This document shows, piece after piece, positions 10,657-22,181 of a stretch of DNA of 64,000 nt; positions within the stretch are counted from its first letter, which is position 1, and every line of letters begins with the position of its first letter. A program made the translations under genes and the position numbers. This stretch comes from Garcia nutans. Taxonomy: Eukaryota > Streptophyta > Magnoliopsida > Malpighiales > Euphorbiaceae. The notes below the pieces were generated by a model. It searched no databases. It saw only the letters and a program-made list of their open reading frames with translations, and was not told where the DNA came from. The stretch lies in NCBI GenBank assembly GCA_947685225.1, contig CANTUV010000051.1, forward strand, positions 7,378,001 to 7,442,000. The letters run 5' to 3'.

Positions 10657-12982
10657 CACGACCAGCCAAAGATAAAGCCATTGCAGACCCACTCTTTAGG
10701 CGAACACTCACCTTTTCCAAAACTTCATTGTATGTGGATTTCGTAACTCTCTTATGCAAAAGAGGCACCCCTAAATACTTCCTAAGATCTGTTGTGACAG
10801 AAAAACCCAACTCACATTTAATTTCCCCAATAATATTACCCTTCACATTTTTTGAGAAACATACCATGGTTTTTTCTCCATTAACCCTCTGCCCAGAGCA
10901 TTCACAAAAATTATTAAGAATTTGCCTAATCACCCTAGTTTTGTTCCAAGCTTGCTTCAGCCATAAGCAGAAGATCATCTGCAAAGAAAAGATGTGATAG
11001 TTAAGGACCTCTAAACCTGAGCTTAATAGGCTTCCAAACCCCTTTATTCACTTCATATTCAATGATTTGAGACAATCGTTCCATACCCAACACAAAAAGA
11101 TATGGAGACAATGGGTTCCCTTTCGAAGCCCATGTTTTGGAAAAAACTTTTGTGAAGCTTTCCCATTCCATAAAATCTTCATAGAGGGAGAAGTAATGCA
11201 ATGCTTGATCACCAAGTTAAGATTATTAGGAAAACCAGCATCTTCAAGACAGTTCAAAAATGAAATCCCAATTCATATTATCATATGCCTTCTCTAGATC
11301 CATTTTAATCATCATATACCGGCCTGTCTTTCTTTTCATTGAATGCACCACCTCCTATGCCACTATAATATTGTCAGTTATATGCCTTCCTGGCACAAAG
11401 CTAGCCTGCGTTGGGTTTATGATACGTGGAAGCACCTCCTTGATCCTACTAGCAATCACTTTAGTAATGATCTTATACCCCACATTGCATAAACTTATAG
11501 TTCTGAAGTGAGTAATGAGCTCAGGACTATCTTTCTTTGGAATAAGGACCACTAATATGTCATTTAAGTCAGCAGGGACATCCCGAACTTCAAAAGAATC
11601 TCTAACTAATCTAACTACAGATTCTCCCACATTTAACCATTGCTTTTGAAAGAAAATGGCAGGCAGACCATCAGGGCTAGGAGCCTTAAGAGGACCCATT
11701 TGAAACACAACTCTCTTGACTTCCTCATATGTCACAAGACTCGCTAGAGACTGAACCAAATCCCCTTGAATTCTTGGAGATTGCCCCAAAGAATTATGTT
11801 GCGGCTGATAACCCTACATTGAGAATAAAGGTTCTTAAAATAATTAACAGCAAAGTCTTCAAGGATCCCTTGGTCAGAACACCAAACTCCATCATCAAGC
11901 CTAATGGAAAGAATTTTATTATGTCTCCTATGGGTGATAGTCGTCCGATGGTAGAAAGCGGTGTTCCTATCCCCGCTAATAATCCAATCAGCCCTAGATT
12001 TTTGCATCCACAAGATTTCCTCTTGAAGCAAAACTTCATCCAATTTTCTCTTCAATTCTTCCTCTAACGCCGATTGGATACCATTAATTCTAGCAAGGAG
12101 ACGCTTTTTCCTTCTAATAATATTGCCAAACACATCTCTATTCCACACCTCAGCATGTTTAATAAAATTGTCCCTACCTTGTGTAAAAGACATAGAGGAG
12201 TTCCAGGTCATGTTATCCAAATTAGGAAAATCCTTATGAAGAAACCACGCAGCAAGTAATTTGAAAGATTTAGTATCCATCCTACTATTAAAGTTATTAT
12301 TAAAATTAATAAGTAAAGGCCCGTGGTCCAATCCAACTCTAGGAAGATGATCAATTCTAGTTTATGGATATTTAACAAACCAAATTTTATTGCAAACCGC
12401 TCTATCCAATCGTTCAAATAAGTTACCATGTTTCGAAGTAAATTTAGGGCCTGTAAAACCCAAATCATGCAACTCATCATTATAAAACCAATTAGCAAAA
12501 AACTTACAGCCCCTTTTTTTCTTACTAGTACCCCCTTTACGCTCAGATAAGTTTAGAACAGAATTAAAATCTCTACAAAGGAGCCACAGATCATCAGAAT
12601 TAGACATGAGACCATCAAGCTGCTTCCATAAAATTTTTCGTAAACTAAGAAGTGGGCTAACATAAATACAAGTCACCCATGTAGTAGAATTGTTGAAGCC
12701 AACTGTCATATGAATGAATTGTTGACTACACTTCATAACCTCCACCCTGACATCATCCCTCCATAAAATCCAAACGCCACCCGAAAACCTAATAGCTTCC
12801 ACTCTATAAGAATAATCAAATCCACTAAGCTTAATGAACTTGTCAGCTCTATCACCACTAATTCTAGGCTCAAAAATAGAAACAATGTGCGGTGAATAAT
12901 CTTTAATTAAATTACAAAAAATTATTCTAAACTGGGGTGAACCAGCCCCCTGGACATTCCAAGCAATTATCTTAATATTCAT
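10657..12982 (-). pseudogene. LINE ORF2, N-terminal part (endonuclease and RT)
   Basis: ORF2 starts at the ATG at 12982 (MNIKIIAWNVQGAG), a typical plant L1 endonuclease start. It runs through the endonuclease to about 12362, changes frame, then continues through the linker and RT: SPDGLPAIFF and the RTISLCNVGYK / ASFVPGRHITDN blocks (to about 11355), and an FADDL catalytic motif near 10973. Near 10930 the frame is broken again. The endonuclease GDFN-type motif reads RDFN, a further sign of decay. The Copia insertion at 10656/5245 cuts the RT after an LAGRAT segment, and the remainder lies at 3546-5249. Confidence 0.82.
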
Positions 12983-13022
12983 AAAAATAAGAAAAAGGAA
13001 GGAAAACAACATACCAGAAAGG

Positions 13023-14767
13023 TCATGAGAGAATGTTATCATCCTCACCAATTTCCATACCATCCTCAGAGAAGCTTCTAGATTCGCTAACTGACTCGGA
13101 TCCACCCTCTGGATCAGCCATCAAAACTTCATTATCCATACCAGGAGTTCCAACCTCCTTCCCTCTTTCTAAATCAGGAGCGTCATGTTTGCTGTCTACC
13201 TTCATCTGACAGTCTAAACTAGGTTTGGTTTACGAAATAATTACTGCTTTATGCCTACTTGGATCCAGTTGATTTTGGGCTGGAATAATGGCTAAGTTGT
13301 TCGGACCAAAACTTCGTGATTAGGTTCAAGGCTTGCTATTGTATAATCTCTTATTTTTTGAACCAGATTTGTATTACGTGTTTTAGAAGGAATATGCATG
13401 ATCCCGCTGTTAACTTGTCTTAATATGCTGGCTTCAGCCTGAATAATTATATGCTAGCAATAAATGCCTACAACAGACTAATGAGATTCTTACACGTAGA
13501 TTAATCATTTAATTTACGTGTAAGAATCCTATTGGTCCGTTGTAGGCATTTATTGCTACAACGGTTGTAGCATATAATTATTCCTTGGGCCTTCTCTTTT
13601 TAGGCTTTTAACTCTATCCTTCCTAGAAACATTTTTTAATTCTGGCGATTGCTTCTGGTAGCTAGCAGATATCTATTTCCTTTTCTCATAAGGGTCTGCA
13701 ATTTTAGGCATCAAATCATCATTATCCCCATAAGTTTATCTTAAAATTTCGTACCTTGATCCCTGCACATTACTCTGGTTCCTGCCGTTTTTACTTCCAA
13801 AATTTCTATCGCTTTCCTTCTGAATTCTCGGCCTTCCCTTCTTTGACACCATCATCTAGGGACCAAGCTTATCACCGTTTTCTGTCGCCGGTGAGGGAGA
13901 ATCATTCGTTTCATTATTGGCCCCTTCTTTCTCCCATTGGTTTCTGTACCCTCTATTTGCTTTGTCAGGGCAATATGTTGTTTTATGTCCCACTCGACCA
14001 CAATAATAACAAAATTGTGGTAATCCCTCATACTCAACCTTTTGGATTCTGCCATCCAAGATAAACTGAGAGCACAACAGATTGTTCAAATTAATTTCAA
14101 CTGCTACTCGCGCGAATCTGCCCCTAGCCACATATTCTGTGTTGTAATCGATTTTAACCACTTTCCCAATCAGATTACCAATTAGTCTTAGCACTTTCTT
14201 ATGGTAGTAGTGTAGCGGCATACCCGACAACCTTACCCAAGCCACAACAGTGTCAATGTAATCATCTGAGCAATCAAAAGAGGGAGTCCATGCTTTGGTC
14301 ATGAGGTAATGCCCCAAGACTATCCAAGGGCCAAATACCTCGACTGTCTCCTTCTCCGTTCCAAATTTAGCTAAAAAAACCCATTTTCCAGATCAATCAA
14401 GGAAAAATCATTCGTGAAACCCCACAAAGATTCCAAAATATCACTCAAGGCCTTGTAACCAATATTCCTGCCTAGAGGCTTAATTATCACTGCATGGCAT
14501 TTTAAGCTTATCATGCACACGTTGAGAGAAAAAGATCGGTGGGATAGACTCCTCCTTCAAGATTTTGACATCATTGTCATTCCATTGATCATCGTTTTCA
14601 GATAACATCTCCTCAACTTCAGCCTGCCCTTTCATCAGAGTATCTTTAAAGGACAAGCCCGATATCGTGCTTTGTTCTCCGGACTCCCTCATTCGAGCCT
14701 TCTTCAACGATCTATCATCCTCCGGTGGTGGCGGTGGATCTTTCCCAAGACATTTAGAGAGAGCCAT
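13023..14767 (-). pseudogene. LINE ORF1 (gag-like, DUF4283 and CCHC), broken
   Basis: It begins at 14767 (MALSKCLGKDPPPPP), with an acidic N-terminus. The DUF4283-like domain follows in pieces, then LRLIGNLIGKVVKID and a CCHC knuckle (CYYCGRVGHKTTYC, about 13990-13950). The frame changes near 14490 and returns near 14375, where a T homopolymer seems to have lost a base. The C-terminal third is interrupted by a foldback MITE (13441-13583). The last readable piece is 13205-13023, just upstream of ORF2. The product would have been the RNA-binding protein of the LINE particle. Confidence 0.75.
13441..13583. mobile_element. 143-bp foldback MITE inside LINE ORF1
   Basis: The sequence is one long inverted repeat. 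The left arm begins GAATAATTATATGCTA and ends near 13504. After a 4-nt spacer the right arm (13509-13583) is its reverse complement with a few mismatches and one 11-bp insertion near 13556-13569. The shared inner block includes GCAATAAATGCCTACAAC and TCTTACACGTA. There is no coding capacity and no clear target-site duplication. RNA from either strand would fold into a long hairpin. Confidence 0.82.
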
Positions 14768-14870
14768 AATTATTAACTCTAATGCTTTGTCTTTTATAAT
14801 TGACCGAAGTTCAAAACTGTTCCCCTCCTTTATTTATGGCTTTGGTTAGTTGTTGAAAACTGAAAATTTT

Positions 14871-15516
14871 GAATAATCAATCAAATAAGCATTAGGACTT
14901 GGACTTGCAAAAGTGTAAGAAAAAGGGCTTTGAAATGGAGACAGAATTTTTAGCCGCCTTCTTTAAAATAAAAATAAAAATAAACCTTTTTCAGTGCCAT
15001 GATATATCGCTTGAATCGCTTTTGGTAATGCTTGAGAATTTCGATCTTCGTGTCAAAAGTACGTGTATTATTAATGAAGTTTCAACTTCTTAATTTAAAA
15101 AAAGAAAAGAAAAAAGAAAGTTTTCATTGCTCAAACCAAACCATATATAAATTTGTTGCGATTTTGCCAAATTAAGTAGCATAAGAAGCCCACTTTAATC
15201 ACCATCTCATATGATAATTCTTCGATCAAATTCCAAAACCATAGACGAAAATTAAAGCCTTCAATTTAATTCGTTAAAACTCATTTTAATTCTATTATTT
15301 TTTTACATTTTCGTTAATAGTTAATTATATGATGTTCGGTGAAATTGAAAACTAAGTATTAAATTGTAATTGTCAAATAATATGAGTAATATAAGTTTAA
15401 AAAAAATTAAAAATTTGAATTTTACATCTTAAATAATGTTGTTGAACATTAACTAAATTACCAACTACTATTTATAGGGAAATTTTATTCTGGGTACCTA
15501 ACCAATAAAAATTAAG
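14871..15516. other. AT-rich intergenic DNA, no gene seen
   Basis: The short open frame at 14899-15093 has no recognisable domain. The rest is low-complexity AT-rich sequence. Confidence 0.55.
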
Positions 15517-15882
15517 GGTATGTTCATTAAGTTGTAGTTTTTAAATTTTTTATAATAACAAATTATTTTCAATTTTTATTTTATTTTTTTAAAAAAGTTA
15601 TTTTATGTTTTTAAACACAATATCATAATTATTGAAATTTCAATTATTAGAATTAAAGAAATAAAAAATTTTTAAAAGAGAAATATTAAAAATAGACTTC
15701 CACAGTAAAAAAAATTATTGATATAAAATATTTTATATTAAAAAAAAGATTTTATTGACATAAAATATTTGCTTAAAATTAAAACTTTTAAAACTATATT
15801 TTATAAATTTTATATTCAGCGTTCAAATAGTTTTTATTTAATCAGTAAAATCTAAAAATCAATCATATTAACGAATGTATTT
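15517..15882. mobile_element. Possible 366-bp MITE
   Basis: The start GGGTATGTTCATTAAGTTG and the reverse complement of the end AAATACATTCGTTAATATG can be aligned over about 30 bp with several mismatches, suggesting degenerate terminal inverted repeats. No exact target-site duplication is seen and the interior is AT-rich and non-coding. This is a weak call. Confidence 0.3.
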
Positions 15883-16540
15883 TATTTTTTTAAAAAATAA
15901 AATAAAAAATAAAAATCATCATGAACACGACATAAATAAAATATAAAATAAATTATTTTTCTTATATATTACTATTCTATCGACAAATAATTCATTAATA
16001 ATTGAGTGTATATACACTTTATTCATGACAAAATTTTCGTTATTTATAAACTTGAATATTTTTTATTTAAAAAATATAATTTTAAATTCGAGAAATTTCA
16101 ATATTGAAATTTAATTCATGTGTGTTGGAGTTTGCATTCTATCTTATGATCTGTCCCAAAATTATTAAAACATTTTTCAAAATTGTAGTAGTGATTAATG
16201 AAGCCCCACATGCACCCAAAGGTCTATTTTTAAAAACAAAAGTCTATTGATTTCCCTTTTTCTTATAACACTCCCCACAAAAATAAATTGTAAGAAGATA
16301 GATTTAAGTGTGGAAGGTAAAGACGATAAGAGAGGAGCTAAGGAAAGGGGACCATCACCATGTCCTTGGCCTCTACTCTCAAATTATTATCTTATTATTG
16401 TTATTATTATTATTTTATATAGAAAGCCTTAACATTAAATCTTTTCTTAAGTCAATGTCTTTATCATTTGAATTTGATTATTCTTTGACTAGATGGACCA
16501 TGCTTTGGTACTTTTTTTATTTATTTTTAATATACATTTT

Positions 16541-16573
<33 letters not shown>

Positions 16574-19385
16574 TATATTCAAAAATATATAACTATAAGA
16601 AATATGAATAGATATAAATTAATTTGAATAAAAATGGTTTAAAATAATTTTACAATTTTATATTTATTAAAGATGAAATATTAAATCATATAAAATAAAA
16701 ATTTATACAACCGACTCCAATTAATTTAGAATTAAAATATTTTTTTTTGGATTGAGTTAATAATAATAAATCGGGTTATAGAGGATGTTTTTTTCAGTTG
16801 TCTTCTCTGTTATTTTTAAAATAAAAAAAATAATATCCCCTACTATATTTTTTAATATTTTTATTTTTTTATTAGAGATATTTTAGTTATTTTATTATAA
16901 ACTCATAATAAATTAATTATAAACTGTGTAAAATTTATAAATTTATTATAAACTCATGATAAATTTATTATAAATTTATTATAAATTAATAAAAATATGG
17001 TATTTTAGTAAATATTTTATAAATTTTAATATTTTTATAAATATTTTATAAATTTGATAAATTTAAAATTATTTTTAATTATTTTTATATTTTTATTAAA
17101 ATGTCCTAAACATGTGGGTTGACCTTTTTGGCGCTTCAGAGTGGGGCCACGCGTAGACTTGTTAGTCAGGTTCCTGAAAGCATAATGCGAAATTCAATTC
17201 ATTTATTTATTTTTGTTTTTATTTTTTAGAATTTCTTCAAAAAAAATTAAAAAATATAATTATTTTTAAAATTCACTTTTAAATTTTCTTTTTGAAAATA
17301 TTTTTCACTTTTTAATTTCAAAAATACTCTCTGTCAGATGTATATATGTATACTAAAAATATACTTAATTTTTAAAAATATACCTATTTAGTATATATTT
17401 AATATATTAAAAATAATAAAAATATTTTAATATTTTTGAAAAATAAAAAAATAATACACAATGTAATTTTTTCTTATTTTTTATCCCATAAAAATCCTAT
17501 CACTTGTAACTTCTTTTTTTATTATTATTATTTTTCGAAAAATAAAAATAACTATTCGAATTTGTACTAATAGTCAGCAATTCCATGTTTCTCTTCGCAA
17601 TATAGAGAGTTCGGATTTAAATCTTAAATTTAATTTTCATATAATTATAACACACAAAAGAAATAAAATATAATTAAAAAATTTTAATATAATAAAAAAA
17701 GATTTAAGTTGGACTTAGTGATCCAATGGTGTCGAGTGACAGAAGCATTCCTCGTGAAATAAAAATTATTTTAAAGATGAAATATTAATCTTTTTTAAAA
17801 GCTCATTTTCACTCTACAGTTAAGCTAATTTTAATTAGAAATATTGAGAATATTATTATATTAATTACCATACAATATTAAAATGTATATCATTATATTT
17901 ACCAAATTGATAATGCGTTTAATTTGATTGATTGTTTTACTTTCTTTAAAGATATGTAATAGAAGTTTTTTATGTACAAATTTTGACACGAAAATTAAAA
18001 AAGGAATAAATTTTCTTTATAGGTCAAATATTACAGTCTATTTAACTTTTTTATGAAAAGAAAGAAATGTATTAAAAAAAATCATGAATTATTTCAATTT
18101 TGAAACTATATATTATTGGATACAAGCTTCAAGCAAGCAATCTTTGCTACATGCCATTATTAAGTTGTTGATTTGATGGGTTTTTTTCAAAATCTGAGAG
18201 CCTTTTTCTATTTCAAAAGGAAAATATATAATAATTTTTTAATTTGCAGTGTATTAGCCTTAAATTCTCATTAAGTCAAAACAACAGGATGAGAAGTTTG
18301 AAGTTAAAAAAAAAAAAAAAATTAATATTGAGGTTTGCACTTTCTCTAACTAATAAGTCAACTAAGATGGGTCAATTTAGTTAGATTTTATGAGTCTATC
18401 AAATCTATTATTATTCATCAGGCTAGAGAATTACTTTTCCAAAGTTAACTATTTAGAATGAAATAAATTTATAAAATCAATTATGATGGATCGAGTTGGA
18501 TTAAATTTAATTAATTTTATTGTATTTAATTAATTATGATGTATAAAATATATAAATTAAAATTAATTAAATAATATTATTTTATTAAAATTTTAAATTA
18601 AAATAAATTAAATATTTTGATTTAAATCGATATAAGTAATTGAATTAATCAAAATAATAATATGATCAAATTGAGTCAATCCTTTATTTATCTGTAGGTC
18701 AATTTAATTAGCTAGTACATAAAAAATTTTACATCAGTACAGTAATGATATTGGCATGTAAATTAATCATGAATTTCCCGCTTTAAGATAAATCATTCAA
18801 ATCTATCACATAAACTTTTTCATTCTTATACTTTACTATTATTCTAATTTATTTTATAATACAATTTGTATTTTTAATTACAGATGTGGTGTGAAAATGC
18901 CATTAATAAGGTAATTATTTTAAGTGAGATGTAATTAAAAGTTTGATTACAATTACTATAATTTTAGAGTTTGGCCAGCCTATATTTTACTAGAATTTCC
19001 GAATATTTTCCTTATATTTAGCATAATTAAACTGAAAATGAACATTCATTCCCCTTTTAACAGTTGCCAATTTGCTTATTTCCTTTGAAAGGATGTAAGA
19101 ATTTGGAGGTGTTTAATTCTCTTTTGATTGATGAATGTTTGATTTTTTAAGTCAAATTATATATTATTTTTTTCTTTGTGAATTTTATCTGTGAATTTTT
19201 AATTTTTCTTAATAATAATATAGTTCATAGATTATTTTTTTATTTGTGAATTTTAATTTTTCTTAGTAACAATATATTTTTTTAAAATAATTGTTGTTTT
19301 TTCCTCCCACATTATCAATAAAGATTTAAATTAATAAATTATTTATAATACATAATATTAAAAAGGATATGTCTTCGTATCCAAA
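15883..19385. other. AT-rich intergenic DNA with short repeats
   Basis: No supportable gene. An (AAT)n microsatellite lies at about 16542-16572. A run of TTATAAATTTATTATAAA units lies at about 16890-17000. Isolated less AT-rich islands at about 17110-17185 and 17705-17755 contain no recognisable element. Confidence 0.6.
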
Positions 19386-19393
19386 CATATAAC

Positions 19394-20396
19394 TAGGGGT
19401 GTACTGATCATATTCGTGCCAGATTGATATATTCTAATAATAACGATTAAGGTCAATACGAACATGACCTATTTATTAATCGTGTCGATATAAATACGAT
19501 ATGAAAATTAAACGGGTTACATGGATACAACACGTATAACACGTTTAATTAAATGAGTTATATACGAGTCACATAATCCGATACGACAAATTTAATTCAT
19601 ATAATATTTTTTAATTTATAATAATTTTATATTATTAAATAATCCATTAAAATTTTATTAATATAATAAAATTATGTTTAAAATACTTTTAAAATATAAA
19701 TGTATTAATTTTTTTAAAAAAATATACAAAAAATATATATATAACATAGTTAATATGAAATAAATTATAAATTTGTATTATATTTTATTTTTAGAACTTA
19801 GTAAGAAAAAAGTTAAGGGGATAATATATATAGCTATTTAATTAAATTTTGCAATAAATTTTATTAAAAATTTTATTTTTATTTTCTATTTATTTTTTAT
19901 TCTATTTTCTTTTAGAAATTCTATTATAAATTCTAAATTAAAAAAGTTATTTGATATAAAATATTAGATTATTTAAATCATGGAATTTTTTAATTTTTAA
20001 TATTTGATTTAAGAAAATAATTTCTAAAATTCATAAAGAATAAAATTTAAATTATTTAATAATTAGATAAAATTAATAAATTTTTAATAAAAATAATTAA
20101 AAATTTAAATGAACTATTTCTAAATAAATAATAATACATCATATAATAATATAATAAATATATACCATTTATTTTTATTCTCTTTAAGCAAATAATAACA
20201 AAATAATGTAGTTTTAAGTTGTATAAAATTACGTCGTTTTAGTTAAATTGGTTATAGTATATTCACGTGTCAATTCGCTACAAAATTTGTTTAAATTTAT
20301 GTCATAAATAAATCAACTTATTTATAACATTAACCAGTTAATTTTACATATTTGACGTATTGTATTCGAGTGTTATGATCCATTTTAACATTCCTA
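19394..20396. mobile_element. Non-autonomous hAT-like element, about 1.0 kb
   Basis: The ends are TAGGGGTGT and the inverse of TAGGAATGTT. Flanking 8-bp sequences CATATAAC (19386-19393) and CATGTAAC (20397-20404) match at 7 of 8 positions. An 8-bp target-site duplication and TAGG...CCTA termini are characteristic of hAT. The subterminal regions carry repeated CACGTTTAATTAAA/ACACGT-type motifs, as in widespread plant hAT derivatives. There is no transposase frame. Confidence 0.75.
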
Positions 20397-20404
20397 CATG
20401 TAAC

Positions 20405-20930
20405 ATTATATTGTTTCAACATAATAAAAAAATAAAAATAAAAAATCAGTATCATAATTATTATAAGATCACCTTGAATATCTCAATTTATCAAATATTA
20501 CTCCTAATTAGTGAGATTAAATTTAAATTCTTAATTTAATACTAATTTTAACAAGTAAAATAAATAAAAATTAAAATCTCATGTCTCATGTTTTGGAATA
20601 GCAAGATGAATCTTTCACCATTAAATTAATATTTTTTTTATATCACACCATTGAATTAATCTTATTATCAATAATTTCTATAAAAGAAATAATAAAAAAA
20701 AGTACAAAAACTAATCAAATTTTATAGTAAATAATGTACATATAAGATTCACAGATGAAAATAGAAACTAAATAAAACCAAATTTATTTTTATGTTCTTG
20801 TGTTTATTTTTGAACATATTGTACCTACCCAAATAAAAAAAAAGATTGGAAATAGAAAAAATGGTCGTGGATGTAACAACATTTTTCTGAAGTTTAAACT
20901 GTGCCTTCGTCCCGCTCACGCTCCGCTTAT
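20405..20930. other. Intergenic DNA upstream of the cyclin gene
   Basis: AT-rich, with no gene. The last 60 bp become GC-richer (CCCGCTCACGCTCCGC) just before a TATA-like TTATATC at 20927-20933 and a CT-rich leader, so the cyclin promoter probably lies here. I saw no clear mitosis-specific (AACGG-core) motif. Confidence 0.4.
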
Positions 20931-20939
20931 ATCAATACA

Positions 20940-22181
20940 CTAGGCTACGCACGCACTCTCTCACTGTCTCTGTCTCTTTCAAAACCACACTTAGAAGCTT
21001 TTTCTCTCTCTGTAGAGCTTTCTTGGCTGTCACTGAAGGTCTCGGAGCTCCCAAGAGTACAGTAAGCAAGCTCAGCTCTCTCTTTCTATCTAACTCGTTT
21101 TTTTATAGGTTAATTTTTTGCTTTTTTTGGGACTCTGAACGTGTTTAAAATGATGATATTTTGCTATCCTTGGACCGAACAGAGCCGTAGATTCTATTGA
21201 AACTTTGAATTGTTTAGAGTTTCTCTTTGTATAGATCTGTGGGCGATACTCTTTTTCCATACATTTCTTTCGTTTCTCCATATATTTTTTACGATGTTTA
21301 AAGAATTTTTGTTTTTTTGTTCTGGAATTTAAAGTGCATTGTGTTTTTTTTGTTGCAATTTTGCTGTTTTTAGCTAGTTCGTGGAGGTATTTTGGTTAAT
21401 TTATGGTGTTTTTGCTCCTTTTGATGTTGATTTTTTTTTTCTATTTTTCAGTTAGACAAATTAGAAATTTCAAAAATGATGAGGGTTTCGTTTTATTTCA
21501 TGTTTGTGTTTCGTGTTACTAGTTTATAAGATTTTTTCTGAAATAATCATAGATCTTATTTGAGAGGCTTAAAAATTTCGCTACATTACTGAGAAAAGGC
21601 ATAAACAGGAAAAACTAGCGTCACCTTGTTCTTACAACCAGCTGATAGAGGTTGAGTATATTTGAAATGAAATTAGTATGCGGTTCCTATTATGGGTTTT
21701 GAAACAGCAATATTTTCTGTCCTTTGTGCACCCAAAAAATAAATTCAAGGAGTTGTCATTTTATGGATTTTTGATAGTGAGTACAAGGAAGAAGAGAAGA
21801 TCTAAGGTACATTTCAAAATTTCTAGAAAATGAAATGAAGATGACCCTTGATTTGTTGTATGATTGAAGCCTAATTTTTAAATAAAGGGTTGACTTTGTA
21901 ATTGGCTATAAAAATTTTGCAAGTTGCCTTACGAGAGACTTGGTTACTTCGGTTTAGATCTATAATTTGCAGCGCTTGGTAAAATTGGTTTTGCTTAGTT
22001 GACATTGACGTGTTCGATTTTCTTTAATCATGACATAACCTTATATGTTTATCTACTAACTATTCCAGCTTGGATTTTTGCTTTTCTGTTCACATATCTG
22101 ATATTGACTGTTGTTTTGCAGGTTCAATGGAGAGTAATTCAATCTAAAATCTTATATTGCTCTTCCTGAAGGCAAGCAAAA
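20940..22181 (+). other. Cyclin 5' UTR with leader intron
   Basis: A CT-rich leader (about 20940-21061) is followed by a donor CA|GTAAGC at 21062. A polypyrimidine-rich acceptor TTGTTTTGCAG ends at 22121. The second leader segment, 22122-22181, runs to the ATG. The leader intron of about 1060 bp is inferred from splice signals only. Plant leader introns often raise expression. Confidence 0.55.

Larger units (their letters stand above)
3354..14870 (-). mobile_element. L1-type LINE, degenerate, interrupted by a Copia element
   Basis: This is a non-LTR retrotransposon read on the minus strand. In element order it has ORF1 (DUF4283-like region and CCHC knuckle, 14767 to about 13023), ORF2 endonuclease (12982 to about 12362), reverse transcriptase (about 12330-10657), then, beyond the inserted Copia element, the RT C-terminus, a zf-RVT-like cysteine cluster and RNase H ending at 3546. 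The 3' UTR ends in an 11-base poly-A (T run 3354-3364). The 5' boundary is approximate, placed about 100 bp upstream of the ORF1 start. Several frameshifts show it is dead. I could not find a convincing target-site duplication. Confidence 0.85.
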
